Shown piece after piece: positions 1 through 8,303 of a stretch of 64,000 bases of DNA. Under the pieces are notes generated by a model. It worked only from the letters and a program-made list of their open reading frames with translations. It ran no database searches and was not told the DNA's origin. Both the position numbers and the translations under genes were made by a program. The stretch comes from an uncultured Alphaproteobacteria bacterium. Lineage in GTDB: Bacteria > Pseudomonadota > Alphaproteobacteria > Rhodobacterales > Rhodobacteraceae. The DNA lies in contig CACJUU010000002.1 of the NCBI GenBank assembly GCA_902596605.1, positions 93,672 to 157,671 on the forward strand. Direction: 5' to 3'. Positions within the stretch are counted from its first letter, which is position 1, and every line of letters begins with the position of its first letter.

Positions 1-853
1 ATTTAAAAACTTGCCTACTTTTACATTCAAAAGCATTATGATTTATTAACACATTTTCATCACTAAAATGATGTTTTTTATTTATTAGACTGACGTTCGC
101 AATTGAAGTGTTTATACCTGGCCCATTTAGATGCAATTCAATCTCATTTCTTGTCGACTTAGTATTTAATCTCAGTCCAAAGTGATTAAAGGTTGATTTT
201 TCAGCCATATCACAAAACTTATGAGAAATTTTAGGAAAAACATTATTTTCTCCAGTTAAATCTAGGTAATTTAACTTAGCATTTTTGTCTAAATAAATTT
301 CGGTTACTGAATTGAAAACAGAGAGATTATTTCCTGTTTCTATAATGGTAGCTTCTACACCTTTTTGAACAATAATTAGGTTTCTTTGGAAGCAATTGCG
401 TGCAGACTTATTAGTTTTATTATGTATTACAAGCGGTTTTTTAAAACTCTCTGACAAATTGAGGGCATAACCAACTTTGGGATTGAGACTATTATCTCTG
501 GCCAAAGGTCTAGGAACAAGTTTTTGGGACTTTTCTTCAAGCTTACCAAAATAGTTTTTTGTAAAGGAATCTTCATCAGCAATTTCGTCCATAATGCTAG
601 AAATTTTATAGCTTTTGTCACTATCTAATTCCATGATATCACCATCGATAGTCAGCTCAGGTTCATATAGATGGGTTCCTTTCAGATTAATTAGGTCCAT
701 ATCAGAAATTTCTTGAACAAGATTGGAAACTATATCCAAGTTACTCTTTCTCCAATATTCTGATCTACGATTTACTTTCTCAATACTTGCACTATTACGT
801 TCAAATTCTTGGCTTAAAGAATCATACCAACTACTTGTATTTGCATGGATCAA
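1..853 (-). CDS. sufD: SufD, Fe-S cluster assembly scaffold subunit (partial, runs off the window)
   Basis: The frame is open from about base 853 to the window edge, so it is absent from the ORF track. I read it by hand: about 284 N-terminal codons, with the C-terminal part outside the window. It starts at a TTG (853) that overlaps the sufC stop (CATTGATCC), giving [13 protein letters not shown]. The segment LSVFNSVTEIYLDKNAKLNY belongs to the beta-helical core shared by SufB and SufD. SufD forms the SufBC2D complex that builds Fe-S clusters. The call rests on its place directly after sufC and on this beta-helix-like, hydrophobic-strand pattern. The 64-aa track ORF at 427-621 is an out-of-frame shadow. 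Confidence 0.85.
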   Translation of the reverse strand, partial: MIHANTSSWYDSLSQEFERNSASIEKVNRRSEYWRKSNLDIVSNLVQEISDMDLINLKGTHLYEPELTIDGDIMELDSDKSYKISSIMDEIADEDSFTKNYFGKLEEKSQKLVPRPLARDNSLNPKVGYALNLSESFKKPLVIHNKTNKSARNCFQRNLIIVQKGVEATIIETGNNLSVFNSVTEIYLDKNAKLNYLDLTGENNVFPKISHKFCDMAEKSTFNHFGLRLNTKSTRNEIELHLNGPGINTSIANVSLINKKHHFSDENVLINHNAFECKSRQVFK

Positions 854-1623
854 TGTTTTCCCTTACCTAGTTGTAGGAAATCTTTATATCCTGTCTCCTC
901 AACATGAAGAGCGAGAGTTTTGTCACCAGTTTTTACTATTCTTCCATCTACCATGATGTGAACAAAATCAGGCACTATATAATTCAGAAGTCTTTGATAA
1001 TGGGTGATAACCAGAAACGAACGGGAAGATGATGAAAAGTTATTTACTCCTTTAGAGACTAACTTCATAGCGTCAACGTCCAACCCGCTATCTGTTTCAT
1101 CAAGGATTACAAATCTGGGCTCGAGTAAACACATTTGTAAAATTTCATTTCGTTTTTTTTCTCCTCCCGATGCACCAACATTGACCGGCCGTTTCATCAT
1201 TTCGTCACTAATTTCTAAATCTTTTGCTATGCTACGTACAAGCTTCAAAAAGTCTGCTGCATTGAGCTCTTCTTGACCTCTTGTTTTTCTTTGTGAATTT
1301 AAAGCGGTTCTGAGAAAATTCATATTACCAACTCCAGGTATTTCTATTGGATATTGAAAGGCCATAAAAATTCCAAGTGCCGCTCGTTCCTCTACTTCAG
1401 TCTCCAACAAATCACTTCCGTCAAAATTAACAGTACCACTATCAATTATATATCCATCTTTCCCTGCCAGAACACTCGATAGTGTAGATTTCCCAGACCC
1501 ATTTGGTCCCATTATGGCATGAACTTCGCCTGGTTTAATGGAAAGTGATAAACCCTTAATAATCTGTTTTTCTTCTTCTTCCAAAGAAACTTTTAAATCA
1601 TCGATGTTTAACATATTAGCCAA
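850..1623 (-). CDS. sufC: SufC, Fe-S assembly ATPase
   Basis: ABC-type ATPase of the SufBC2D complex, 257 aa, the usual length. Visible motifs are Walker [11 protein letters not shown] near residue 40, the signature region [11 protein letters not shown] near residue 150, and Walker [13 protein letters not shown]. This ATPase does not transport anything; it drives the conformational change of SufB/SufD during cluster assembly. The annotated start is TTG, preceded by AGAGGGG at good distance, and overlaps the sufB stop by 8 bases. An ATG three codons later (1614) is possible but lies farther from that ribosome site. It sits between sufB and sufD in a tightly packed operon. Confidence 0.95.
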   Translation of the reverse strand: MANMLNIDDLKVSLEEEEKQIIKGLSLSIKPGEVHAIMGPNGSGKSTLSSVLAGKDGYIIDSGTVNFDGSDLLETEVEERAALGIFMAFQYPIEIPGVGNMNFLRTALNSQRKTRGQEELNAADFLKLVRSIAKDLEISDEMMKRPVNVGASGGEKKRNEILQMCLLEPRFVILDETDSGLDVDAMKLVSKGVNNFSSSSRSFLVITHYQRLLNYIVPDFVHIMVDGRIVKTGDKTLALHVEETGYKDFLQLGKGKH

Positions 1624-3136
1624 CGGACCCCTCTAAAGAGATTGCGACTAATTTTTGTGCCTCCATTGCAAACTCCATTGGGAGTGCTTGTAATACCTCC
1701 TTACAAAACCCATTCACGATCAATGCTACAGCATCTTCTTCTCCAATCCCCCTTTGCATACAATAAAAGAGCTGATCATCGTCTACCTTTGACGTTGTGG
1801 CTTCATGTTCAGCTCTCGCGCTACTATTATTTACCTCAATATAGGGAACAGTATGCGCTCCACATTTATTGCCAATGAGTAGACTATCACATTGGGTAAA
1901 ATTTCTTGAGTTTTGTGATCTACCCCCAATTTGCACGAGTCCTCTATAGGTGTTTTGAGCTTTTCCAGCACTAATTCCCTTGGATACAATTCTACTATTT
2001 GTGTTTTTTCCAAGATGTATCATCTTAGTGCCAGTATCGGCCTGTTGCATATTATTGGTGATAGCTATTGAGTAGAACTCACCAGACGAGTTATCACCTT
2101 TTAAAACACAAGACGGATATTTCCAGGTTATTGCAGATCCTGTCTCTACCTGTGTCCACATGACTTTGGAATTTCTACCCCTACAATCAGCACGTTTAGT
2201 AACAAAGTTGTAAATACCACCAACCCCGTTCTCATCGCCTGGAAACCAATTTTGTACCGTAGAATATTTAATTTCCGATTCGTCAAGAATCACAAGTTCT
2301 ACAACGGCAGCATGCAACTGGCTCTCATCCCTTTGTGGCGCAGTACACCCTTCCAAATAACTTACGTAGGAATTATCGTCTGCTATAATCAATGTTCTCT
2401 CAAATTGTCCAGTGTTTTCAGCGTTTATTCTAAAGTAGGTCGACAACTCCATAGGACATCTTACTCCTTTAGGAATGTACACAAATGATCCATCAGAAAA
2501 AACAGCAGCATTGAGGCAAGCAAAAAAGTTATCTGATATTGGTACAACAGATCCTAGGTATTTCTTAACTAAGTCAGGATATTCCTTTATGGCTTCTGAT
2601 ATTGAACAAAATATAACCCCGGCAGATTTTAACTCTTCTTTAAAGGTTGTTCCGACCGAAACACTATCAAAAACCGCATCAACCGCAACTTTGCGATTTT
2701 CGGAGTTATCTTCAGAATTATCTTCAATCACACCAGCGAGCTTCTTTTGCTCGGTTAATGGAATTCCTAGCTTTGAGTAGGTTTCAAGAAGTTTTGGATC
2801 TACTTCATCTAAGCTTTTTGGCTTTTCTTTCATATTGGCAGGCCGAGCATAATAATACTGATCTTGAAAGTCGATTTCAGGAATTTTTAACAGCGCCCAA
2901 TCGGGCTGTTTAAGTTTCTTCCATCTATTAAATGCCTTTAGTCTCCAATCGAGCATCCACTTAGGTTCATTATTCTTTTTTGATATAAGCTTAACAATAT
3001 CTTCATTTAATCCTAAAGGGGCATACTCCGTCTCTATATCTGTTGAGAACCCATATTTATACGTATCCCCAACGGATTTTACTGTTGAAAGAGTTTCCTT
3101 ATCAATTACGTCCCTAGCCTCATAATTATCTGTCAT
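1616..3136 (-). CDS. sufB: SufB, Fe-S cluster scaffold subunit
   Basis: 506 aa, full length for SufB. The sequence carries SufB signatures such as [37 protein letters not shown] and [20 protein letters not shown]. SufB accepts sulfur from the desulfurase and is the site of nascent cluster assembly; the C-terminal part contains the conserved Cys/His/Glu cluster region. The ATG overlaps the stop of the upstream desulfurase as ATGA, indicating translational coupling. The sufC start overlaps its end by 8 bases. Confidence 0.97.
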   Translation of the reverse strand: MTDNYEARDVIDKETLSTVKSVGDTYKYGFSTDIETEYAPLGLNEDIVKLISKKNNEPKWMLDWRLKAFNRWKKLKQPDWALLKIPEIDFQDQYYYARPANMKEKPKSLDEVDPKLLETYSKLGIPLTEQKKLAGVIEDNSEDNSENRKVAVDAVFDSVSVGTTFKEELKSAGVIFCSISEAIKEYPDLVKKYLGSVVPISDNFFACLNAAVFSDGSFVYIPKGVRCPMELSTYFRINAENTGQFERTLIIADDNSYVSYLEGCTAPQRDESQLHAAVVELVILDESEIKYSTVQNWFPGDENGVGGIYNFVTKRADCRGRNSKVMWTQVETGSAITWKYPSCVLKGDNSSGEFYSIAITNNMQQADTGTKMIHLGKNTNSRIVSKGISAGKAQNTYRGLVQIGGRSQNSRNFTQCDSLLIGNKCGAHTVPYIEVNNSSARAEHEATTSKVDDDQLFYCMQRGIGEEDAVALIVNGFCKEVLQALPMEFAMEAQKLVAISLEGSVG

Positions 3137-4203
3137 TTATTAAGATTCCCTGCATTTTTATGTCTTGAATATAATTGTTTCCATGAGAAAATAAAGGCTT
3201 CAATATCACTTTTTTTCGTATTGGGTCCCAATGATACCCTAATTGAACAGCTTGCAAGATCTTCCTCGTATTTCATCTCCTTTAATAGACTTATTTCACT
3301 TAATTTTCCAGACGAACATGCTGTGCCCGATGAAACACTGAAACCTTCAAGGTCTAAAGCAATTACTTGGCTTTCGCCTTTCCAACCTGGGGTTATAATG
3401 CAGGATGTATTTGGTAGTCTCTTTTCTTTTTCGCCAACAATTATAGAGTTTTTTGAGATTTCTCTTACTTCATGCTCTAGCATATCTCTTAAAATCTCAA
3501 TTTCTTTCCATACGCCATCTTTAACAAGTTTAATAGAGTAGGCTAAGGCTTCAGAAAATGCAGCGATAAGCATAAAATTTTCGGTCCCTGCTCTTAATCC
3601 AAATTCTTGGTTTCCGCCTAAAATTGTAGATTCAATTAAATCCTCGTTTTTAACAAAAAGCACCCCTACCCCTTTTGGTCCACAAACTTTGTGCGAAGCC
3701 AAGAAAAATGCTTGAGGCTGAATCTCGTTAAATTTAATAGCTATTTTTCCAATTGCTTGAACTGCATCAGTGCACGCTATATCTTTGGGAACATTTTGTA
3801 ATATACCTGTCTCGGAGTTGGCAATTTGCAAAGCCTGATTATTTTTAGAGGTATTTGAAGAAACTAGCCCATTTTTCTTCACCGGTATAGACACATCACA
3901 CCACCTTTTTACACAATCGTGTTCAATAGCTGAACATTCCAATCTTTTATTATGTAAAAATAGCGCCGCAGACTCCGACGCGCCAGATGTAAAGATTATT
4001 GTACCCCTATCGAGGCCTAGGAGGCCCATCACATCATCTCTTGAACGTTCAATTATATTTCGTGCTTCTCTTCCTTCAAAGTGAACTGAGCTCGCATTAC
4101 CTATCAAATCCAGATTTGAAATTATGCTTCTTCGAGAATTTTCACACAATAACGCGCTTGCATTCCAATCAAAGTAACGTCTGCCATTTTGTAAGAGCGT
4201 CAT
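3133..4203 (-). CDS. Cysteine desulfurase (NifS/IscS-like) of the Suf operon
   Basis: PLP enzyme that removes sulfur from L-cysteine for cluster assembly. The PLP lysine lies in [11 protein letters not shown] (about K172) and the catalytic cysteine in [12 protein letters not shown] (about C296). The loop sequence resembles the IscS/NifS class rather than the SufS class, although the gene is in a suf operon. The ORF track starts at 4236, but I prefer ATG 4203, which overlaps the regulator stop as TAATG and places RRYFDWNAS (family motif YLDNAAT/YFDWNAT) at the expected N-terminus, giving 356 aa. Several family positions vary, for example [13 protein letters not shown], so it is a divergent member. 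Confidence 0.9.
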   Translation of the reverse strand: MTLLQNGRRYFDWNASALLCENSRRSIISNLDLIGNASSVHFEGREARNIIERSRDDVMGLLGLDRGTIIFTSGASESAALFLHNKRLECSAIEHDCVKRWCDVSIPVKKNGLVSSNTSKNNQALQIANSETGILQNVPKDIACTDAVQAIGKIAIKFNEIQPQAFFLASHKVCGPKGVGVLFVKNEDLIESTILGGNQEFGLRAGTENFMLIAAFSEALAYSIKLVKDGVWKEIEILRDMLEHEVREISKNSIIVGEKEKRLPNTSCIITPGWKGESQVIALDLEGFSVSSGTACSSGKLSEISLLKEMKYEEDLASCSIRVSLGPNTKKSDIEAFIFSWKQLYSRHKNAGNLNK

Positions 4204-4655
4204 TAAGCTTGCGCAAAACTTGATACTGCTTGACATGGCTCCATGGAATCAGAGGCAACATCTTCTAGTGAGATATTGTGTAAAAATAGGTAAACTTGAG
4301 ATGAAAACTGTTCCCAAAACTTTTCAGTTAAAACCAGCTCAAAAGGTTTTGGTAAAATCTTTGTTTCAATTTTATCGTTAACAGAAATTGCAGCAAAATT
4401 TTCATCAACGGCTTCCATAATGTCGTGGATCCTTATATTTTTTGGATGAGAATTTAAGCTAAATCCCCCTGATGCCCCTCTTACAGCTTTTACTAAACTT
4501 GCTTTACGCAACTTCATAAAAAGTTGTTCAAGGTAAGTTTGTGAAATGCCGGTTTCATTGGAAACTTCAGACACCGATACATTTGAGTTTAAATCTTTTC
4601 TAGCGATATATGCCATCGCTATCAAAGCGTATTTACCTTTTGTGCTTAGTCTCAT
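4203..4655 (-). CDS. Rrf2/IscR-family transcriptional regulator lacking the cysteine triad
   Basis: First gene of the suf operon, 150 aa from ATG 4655 (MRLSTKGKYAL is the classic Rrf2 start; the track start is five codons upstream). The winged-helix part is clear: VSEVSNETGISQTYLEQLF is the recognition helix region, followed by RGASGGFSLN. IscR normally binds a [2Fe-2S] cluster through three closely spaced cysteines after the DNA-binding domain. That stretch here has none; the only cysteine is C141 near the end (EPCQAVSS). Alphaproteobacterial IscR proteins with one cysteine are known from Rhodobacter. It probably controls this operon through the palindrome upstream. Confidence 0.88.
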   Translation of the reverse strand: MRLSTKGKYALIAMAYIARKDLNSNVSVSEVSNETGISQTYLEQLFMKLRKASLVKAVRGASGGFSLNSHPKNIRIHDIMEAVDENFAAISVNDKIETKILPKPFELVLTEKFWEQFSSQVYLFLHNISLEDVASDSMEPCQAVSSFAQA

Positions 4656-4685
4656 GCTTAAAATTAACAAATAAAATATAAATTA

Positions 4686-4716
4686 TATTTAAAATAGCTT
4701 GACTTAGAGGTCAAGC
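4686..4716 (-). promoter_or_regulatory. Candidate suf-operon promoter with IscR-type operator
   Basis: A perfect 7-base inverted repeat with 6-base spacer, GCTTGACTTAGAGGTCAAGC, occupies 4697-4716 between the divergent rrf2 and hydrolase genes. Reading leftward, TTGACC inside the repeat is a good -35 and TAAATA 17 bases on is an acceptable -10 for rrf2-suf. A repressor bound to the dyad would cover the -35. The TTGAC...GTCAA core resembles sites proposed for IscR in alphaproteobacteria (recalled, not checked). Confidence 0.55.
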
Positions 4717-4756
4717 AATTAGTAACTGTAGATCATTGAATGATAAAGGAACTTCA

Positions 4757-5398
4757 ATGCCTGAAGTAAACATATCTGGTCCAAGCGGTAGGCTCGAGGG
4801 TCGCTTTCACCCTCAAAAAAATACAAATGCTCCTACAGCAATAATATTACACCCGCATCCAAAGTTTGGCGGCACTATGAATAACCGAGTTGTTTACAAT
4901 CTTCACTACTGTTTCTTTAATCTTGGGTTTTCGTGTTTAAGATTTAATTTTAGAGGTGTTGGCAGGAGCGAGGGAGAATTTGATGATGGGTTAGGAGAAT
5001 TGGCAGATGCAGCTTCAGCTTTAGATTTTCTACAAGCAAATTCAGCAAATTCAAGCGGTTGCTGGGTAGTTGGTTTTTCTTTTGGTTCTTGGATAGGTAT
5101 GCAGCTATTGATGAGAAGACCGGAAATAAGTGGTTTTATATCAGTATCACCTCCCGCCACTACATACGACTTTAGCTTCTTAGCTCCCTGCCCTTCTTCA
5201 GGGCTGATTATAAATGGCAGTTTAGATCGCCTAGTACCTCCATCTGATATAAAGAGTTTGTCAGATAGACTAAAACTCCAAAAAGGGATCAAAGTTTCTC
5301 ACAAAGAGATTGAGGGTGCTGATCATTTTTTTACCAATTTTGAAGAAGAAATGATAAAAGCCGTTAGTGAGTATCTCGCTACTAGGTCAGATTTATAA
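4757..5398 (+). CDS. Alpha/beta hydrolase (COG2945-like)
   Basis: About 213 aa from ATG 4757, which has AAAGGA six bases upstream; the TTG at 4736 in the track lacks such a site. The fold signatures are present: HPHPKFGGTMNN with the oxyanion region, nucleophile elbow GFSFGS, acid in NGSLDRLVPP and the base histidine in GADHFF. These small serine hydrolases have no agreed substrate. Related genes often sit beside suf genes in alphaproteobacteria, and here it diverges from the suf regulator across a shared palindrome. Confidence 0.85.
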   Translation: MPEVNISGPSGRLEGRFHPQKNTNAPTAIILHPHPKFGGTMNNRVVYNLHYCFFNLGFSCLRFNFRGVGRSEGEFDDGLGELADAASALDFLQANSANSSGCWVVGFSFGSWIGMQLLMRRPEISGFISVSPPATTYDFSFLAPCPSSGLIINGSLDRLVPPSDIKSLSDRLKLQKGIKVSHKEIEGADHFFTNFEEEMIKAVSEYLATRSDL

Positions 5399-5412
5399 AT
5401 TATTGTGGGTTG

Positions 5413-6654
5413 ATGTTAAAAAGTAATATTCTGAATAATTTAAAAACACGAGGCTTTATTAATGACTGCACTGATTTAATGGGCCTCGATAACTTATTAA
5501 GCTCTTCAAAAGTAACCTGTTATATTGGGTACGACGCTACTGCTTCCTCCCTTCATGTAGGCCATCTTATGAATATAATGATGCTAAGGTGGTTTCAAAA
5601 AGATGGTCACAGGGTGATTACTTTGTTAGGTGGCGGCACTACAAAAATAGGAGACCCTTCCTTTAGAAAAACAGAGAGGCCATTGATAAACGACGATATT
5701 ATTAACGATAATTTACTAAGTCTCAAATCGATATTTTCCAAATACCTAAGTTTTTCGTCTGACCACCCTGGTGCGCTTATGCTGAATAACGATGAGTGGT
5801 TAAGCAAGCTGAACTATTTGGATTTTCTAAGAGATACTGGAAAGCATTTTTCAATTAACAGAATGCTCAGCTTCGAATCTGTTAAAAGCAGACTACAAAA
5901 AAATGACCCTTTAAGCTTTCTAGAATTCAATTACATGATATTACAAGGCTACGACTTTTACAAACTGAACCAAGACTATCAATGCATTCTTCAAATGGGC
6001 GGATCTGATCAATGGGGTAATATAGTCAACGGAATTGAGTTAACTAGGCGTATGAACGGCAATAAACTTTTTGGTTTGACTTCGCCATTGTTAACAAACT
6101 CTTCTGGTCAAAAGATGGGAAAATCGTCTAGTGGCGCTGTCTGGCTAAACGAAGAAAATCTCTCTCCTTATGAATTTTGGCAGTTTTGGAGGAATTGTGA
6201 TGATGATGATATAGAGAAATTCCTTCTTCTTTTTACTGAATTTTCGATTAACAAAATTAAAGAGCTGACCTCTGGGAAGGGTCATCGCCTAAATGAAGCA
6301 AAAATAGTTTTAGCAAACGAGGTTACCACACTATGCCATGGAAAAATAAAGGCCGACGAATCATTTGAAACATCAAAAGCAGTATTTAGTGAAAATATTG
6401 GGTCCTCTAAACTACCTACAATAGAGGTCAATGCTAAAGATTGTCCTGAACGTATCTCTATCACTCAACTAATGACACTTTCAGGAATGGTGAAGTCTGG
6501 GAAAGAAGCAAAGCGATTAGTAAACGAAAATGCAGTAAAGCTAGAAGGAAGGGTGGTGAAAGACATTACCGAAAAGTTTGAGATAATTAATTTTTCCGAT
6601 CCTCAGCAACTTTCAATAGGGAAAAAGAAACATTTCAATATCGTCATTTTCTAA
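5413..6654 (+). CDS. tyrS: Tyrosyl-tRNA synthetase
   Basis: Class I synthetase, 413 aa from ATG 5413 (the track begins at TTG one codon earlier; no strong ribosome site decides between them). Motifs are HVGH (HIGH equivalent) in SSLHVGHLM, the tyrosine-binding region GGSDQWGNIVNG, and KMSKS-like KMGKSSSGA. A C-terminal S4 RNA-binding domain is visible (SGMVKSGKEAKRLVNENAVK). Length fits the bacterial TyrRS family. Confidence 0.97.
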   Translation: MLKSNILNNLKTRGFINDCTDLMGLDNLLSSSKVTCYIGYDATASSLHVGHLMNIMMLRWFQKDGHRVITLLGGGTTKIGDPSFRKTERPLINDDIINDNLLSLKSIFSKYLSFSSDHPGALMLNNDEWLSKLNYLDFLRDTGKHFSINRMLSFESVKSRLQKNDPLSFLEFNYMILQGYDFYKLNQDYQCILQMGGSDQWGNIVNGIELTRRMNGNKLFGLTSPLLTNSSGQKMGKSSSGAVWLNEENLSPYEFWQFWRNCDDDDIEKFLLLFTEFSINKIKELTSGKGHRLNEAKIVLANEVTTLCHGKIKADESFETSKAVFSENIGSSKLPTIEVNAKDCPERISITQLMTLSGMVKSGKEAKRLVNENAVKLEGRVVKDITEKFEIINFSDPQQLSIGKKKHFNIVIF

Positions 6655-6656
6655 TC

Positions 6657-7235
6657 TTAGTTGTCAAGGTAAACCTTTTTCATAAAGTCGGGATTGTCGA
6701 CTGCACCATTTCTTTCCAAATCACCTCTCTTTATCTTTGATAACACCTCCATTCCAGAACTAACTATACCGAAGACCGTATAATTATTGATTAAATGAGG
6801 AGCAGGCTGAAACATAATAAAAAATTGACTATTGGCAGAATTTGGGTTTTGTGATCGTGCCATGCCAACAGTACCTTCGACAAAGGCCATATCAGAAAAT
6901 TCAGATGGCAAGTCCGGCAATGAAGAGCCTCCTCTACCAACTAGCTCAGGATTAAATGCATGCGTTTTGCCAAACTTCACATCACCCGTTTGGGCCATAA
7001 AGCCTTCGATTACTCTATGGAATACCACGCCATCGTATGCGCCTAAATTAACAAGAGTTTTTATTCTTTCGACATGCAAGGGAGCCAAATCCGGCAGCAG
7101 TGTTATTTCAATTTTTCCACTAACTTCACCTCCGACTTCAATTACGAGATTATTTTCTGCAAAAGCGCACCTGCAGACTAGTATGCAAAAAAATATATTT
7201 ACAAGAACTTTTTTAGAAAAAATATATCTAAACAT
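6657..7235 (-). CDS. Cyclophilin-type peptidyl-prolyl isomerase, exported
   Basis: 192 aa with an N-terminal hydrophobic signal (VLVNIFFCILVCRCAFA, cleavage likely after AFA), so it should act in the periplasm. The catalytic core shows VVFHRVIEGFMAQTGD, GMARSQNPNSANSQFFIMF and NNYTVFGIV. It overlaps the end of the upstream cyclophilin by 8 bases, and the two proteins are close paralogues arising from tandem duplication, one cytoplasmic and one exported. It is convergent with tyrS, with only two bases between stops. Confidence 0.93.
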   Translation of the reverse strand: MFRYIFSKKVLVNIFFCILVCRCAFAENNLVIEVGGEVSGKIEITLLPDLAPLHVERIKTLVNLGAYDGVVFHRVIEGFMAQTGDVKFGKTHAFNPELVGRGGSSLPDLPSEFSDMAFVEGTVGMARSQNPNSANSQFFIMFQPAPHLINNYTVFGIVSSGMEVLSKIKRGDLERNGAVDNPDFMKKVYLDN

Positions 7236-7758
7236 TTTTGATTGTCTTTATGAAATCTGGGTCATCAACTTTTCCATTATCCGATTGATCACCTTTTTTT
7301 ATTTTATCTACCACGTCCATACCTTTCAAAACTTTTCCCCAGACCGTATATTGGTTGTTTAAATGCATACTATCTTCAAGCATAATAAAAAACTGGCTAT
7401 TAGCAGAATTTGGGTTCTGTGATCGAGCCATACCCACAATACCCCTGACAAACGGCTCAGAAGTGAATTCGGCTTCTAGATCAGGTAAGTCTGAACCTCC
7501 CATTCCGACACGGTCACTATGGAGGCCATTTTTCAAGGAACCAAACTGGCCATCACCTGTTTGAGCCATAAAGCCATCAATCACTCTGTGAAACACAACA
7601 TCATCAAAAAATTTATCTTTTGATAGCTGTATTATTCTCTTGCAATGATTTGGAGCAAGATCAGTTAACAGTTCGATTGTGATTTTTCCTTTATTTGTTT
7701 CTAAAACAATATTTTTTTTGGCATCTTTTTTTGTTACCTTTTTTTTCTTTAATGCCAT
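7228..7758 (-). CDS. ppiB: Cyclophilin-type peptidyl-prolyl isomerase, cytoplasmic
   Basis: 176 aa, no signal peptide; the N-terminus is lysine-rich (MALKKKKVTKKDAKK), which is unusual for PpiB but leaves the core intact. Catalytic motif VVFHRVIDGFMAQTGDGQFG and substrate pocket MARSQNPNSANSQFFIML are complete. AAGGATTAGGA precedes the ATG. It follows coaD by 14 bases and is translationally coupled to the exported paralogue. The coaD-ppi-ppi order is common in alphaproteobacteria. Confidence 0.94.
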   Translation of the reverse strand: MALKKKKVTKKDAKKNIVLETNKGKITIELLTDLAPNHCKRIIQLSKDKFFDDVVFHRVIDGFMAQTGDGQFGSLKNGLHSDRVGMGGSDLPDLEAEFTSEPFVRGIVGMARSQNPNSANSQFFIMLEDSMHLNNQYTVWGKVLKGMDVVDKIKKGDQSDNGKVDDPDFIKTIKNV

Positions 7759-7772
7759 TCCTAATCCTTTTT

Positions 7773-8264
7773 TTAGTTTTTAAATTTACTATTAATTGCA
7801 AACGCAATGTCTTCAGTTACAAATTTATCTATGTTACCACCTAGCTTAGCAATTTCTTTTACCAATCTAGACGCAATAGCTTGACAACCTGCATCTGCCA
7901 TCAAGAAAACTGTCTCTATTTTATTGTCTAAAACTCTATTCATTCCAACCATCTGAAACTCATACTCAAAATCTGATACCGCCCGTAAACCCCTTATCAA
8001 AATTGAGGCACCTACATCTTTTGCGCACTCTATTAGTAAATTTTTAAAAGGATGGACCACAATATCGACTTTCAAAGACTTTAAATTAGCTATTTCTTTT
8101 TCCACAAGCTGCACTCTTTCTTCCAAAGAAAATAAAGGATTCTTATCATTATTTATAGCTACTCCTATTACCAACTTATCAACGAGTGTTGAAGCCCTGC
8201 TTATTATATCTATATGCCCAAGTGTTAAAGGGTCAAAAGTACCTGGGTACAATCCTACTCGCAT
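7773..8264 (-). CDS. coaD: Phosphopantetheine adenylyltransferase
   Basis: Fourth step of coenzyme A synthesis: 4'-phosphopantetheine plus ATP gives dephospho-CoA. From ATG 8264, with AAGGAAG four to five bases upstream, the protein is 163 aa, typical of CoaD; the track adds 12 residues from an upstream start. Nucleotidyltransferase motif GTFDPLTLGHIDI and the second motif near residue 88 (LIRGLRAVSDFEYEFQM) are present. Confidence 0.96.
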   Translation of the reverse strand: MRVGLYPGTFDPLTLGHIDIISRASTLVDKLVIGVAINNDKNPLFSLEERVQLVEKEIANLKSLKVDIVVHPFKNLLIECAKDVGASILIRGLRAVSDFEYEFQMVGMNRVLDNKIETVFLMADAGCQAIASRLVKEIAKLGGNIDKFVTEDIAFAINSKFKN

Positions 8265-8303
8265 TATTCTTCCTTCTTTCTTAAGCTCTTTATCAGACAA
8301 CTT

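Noticed and set aside
427-621. 64-aa ORF in the track
   Set aside because: Out-of-frame shadow of sufD, which is open to the window edge.
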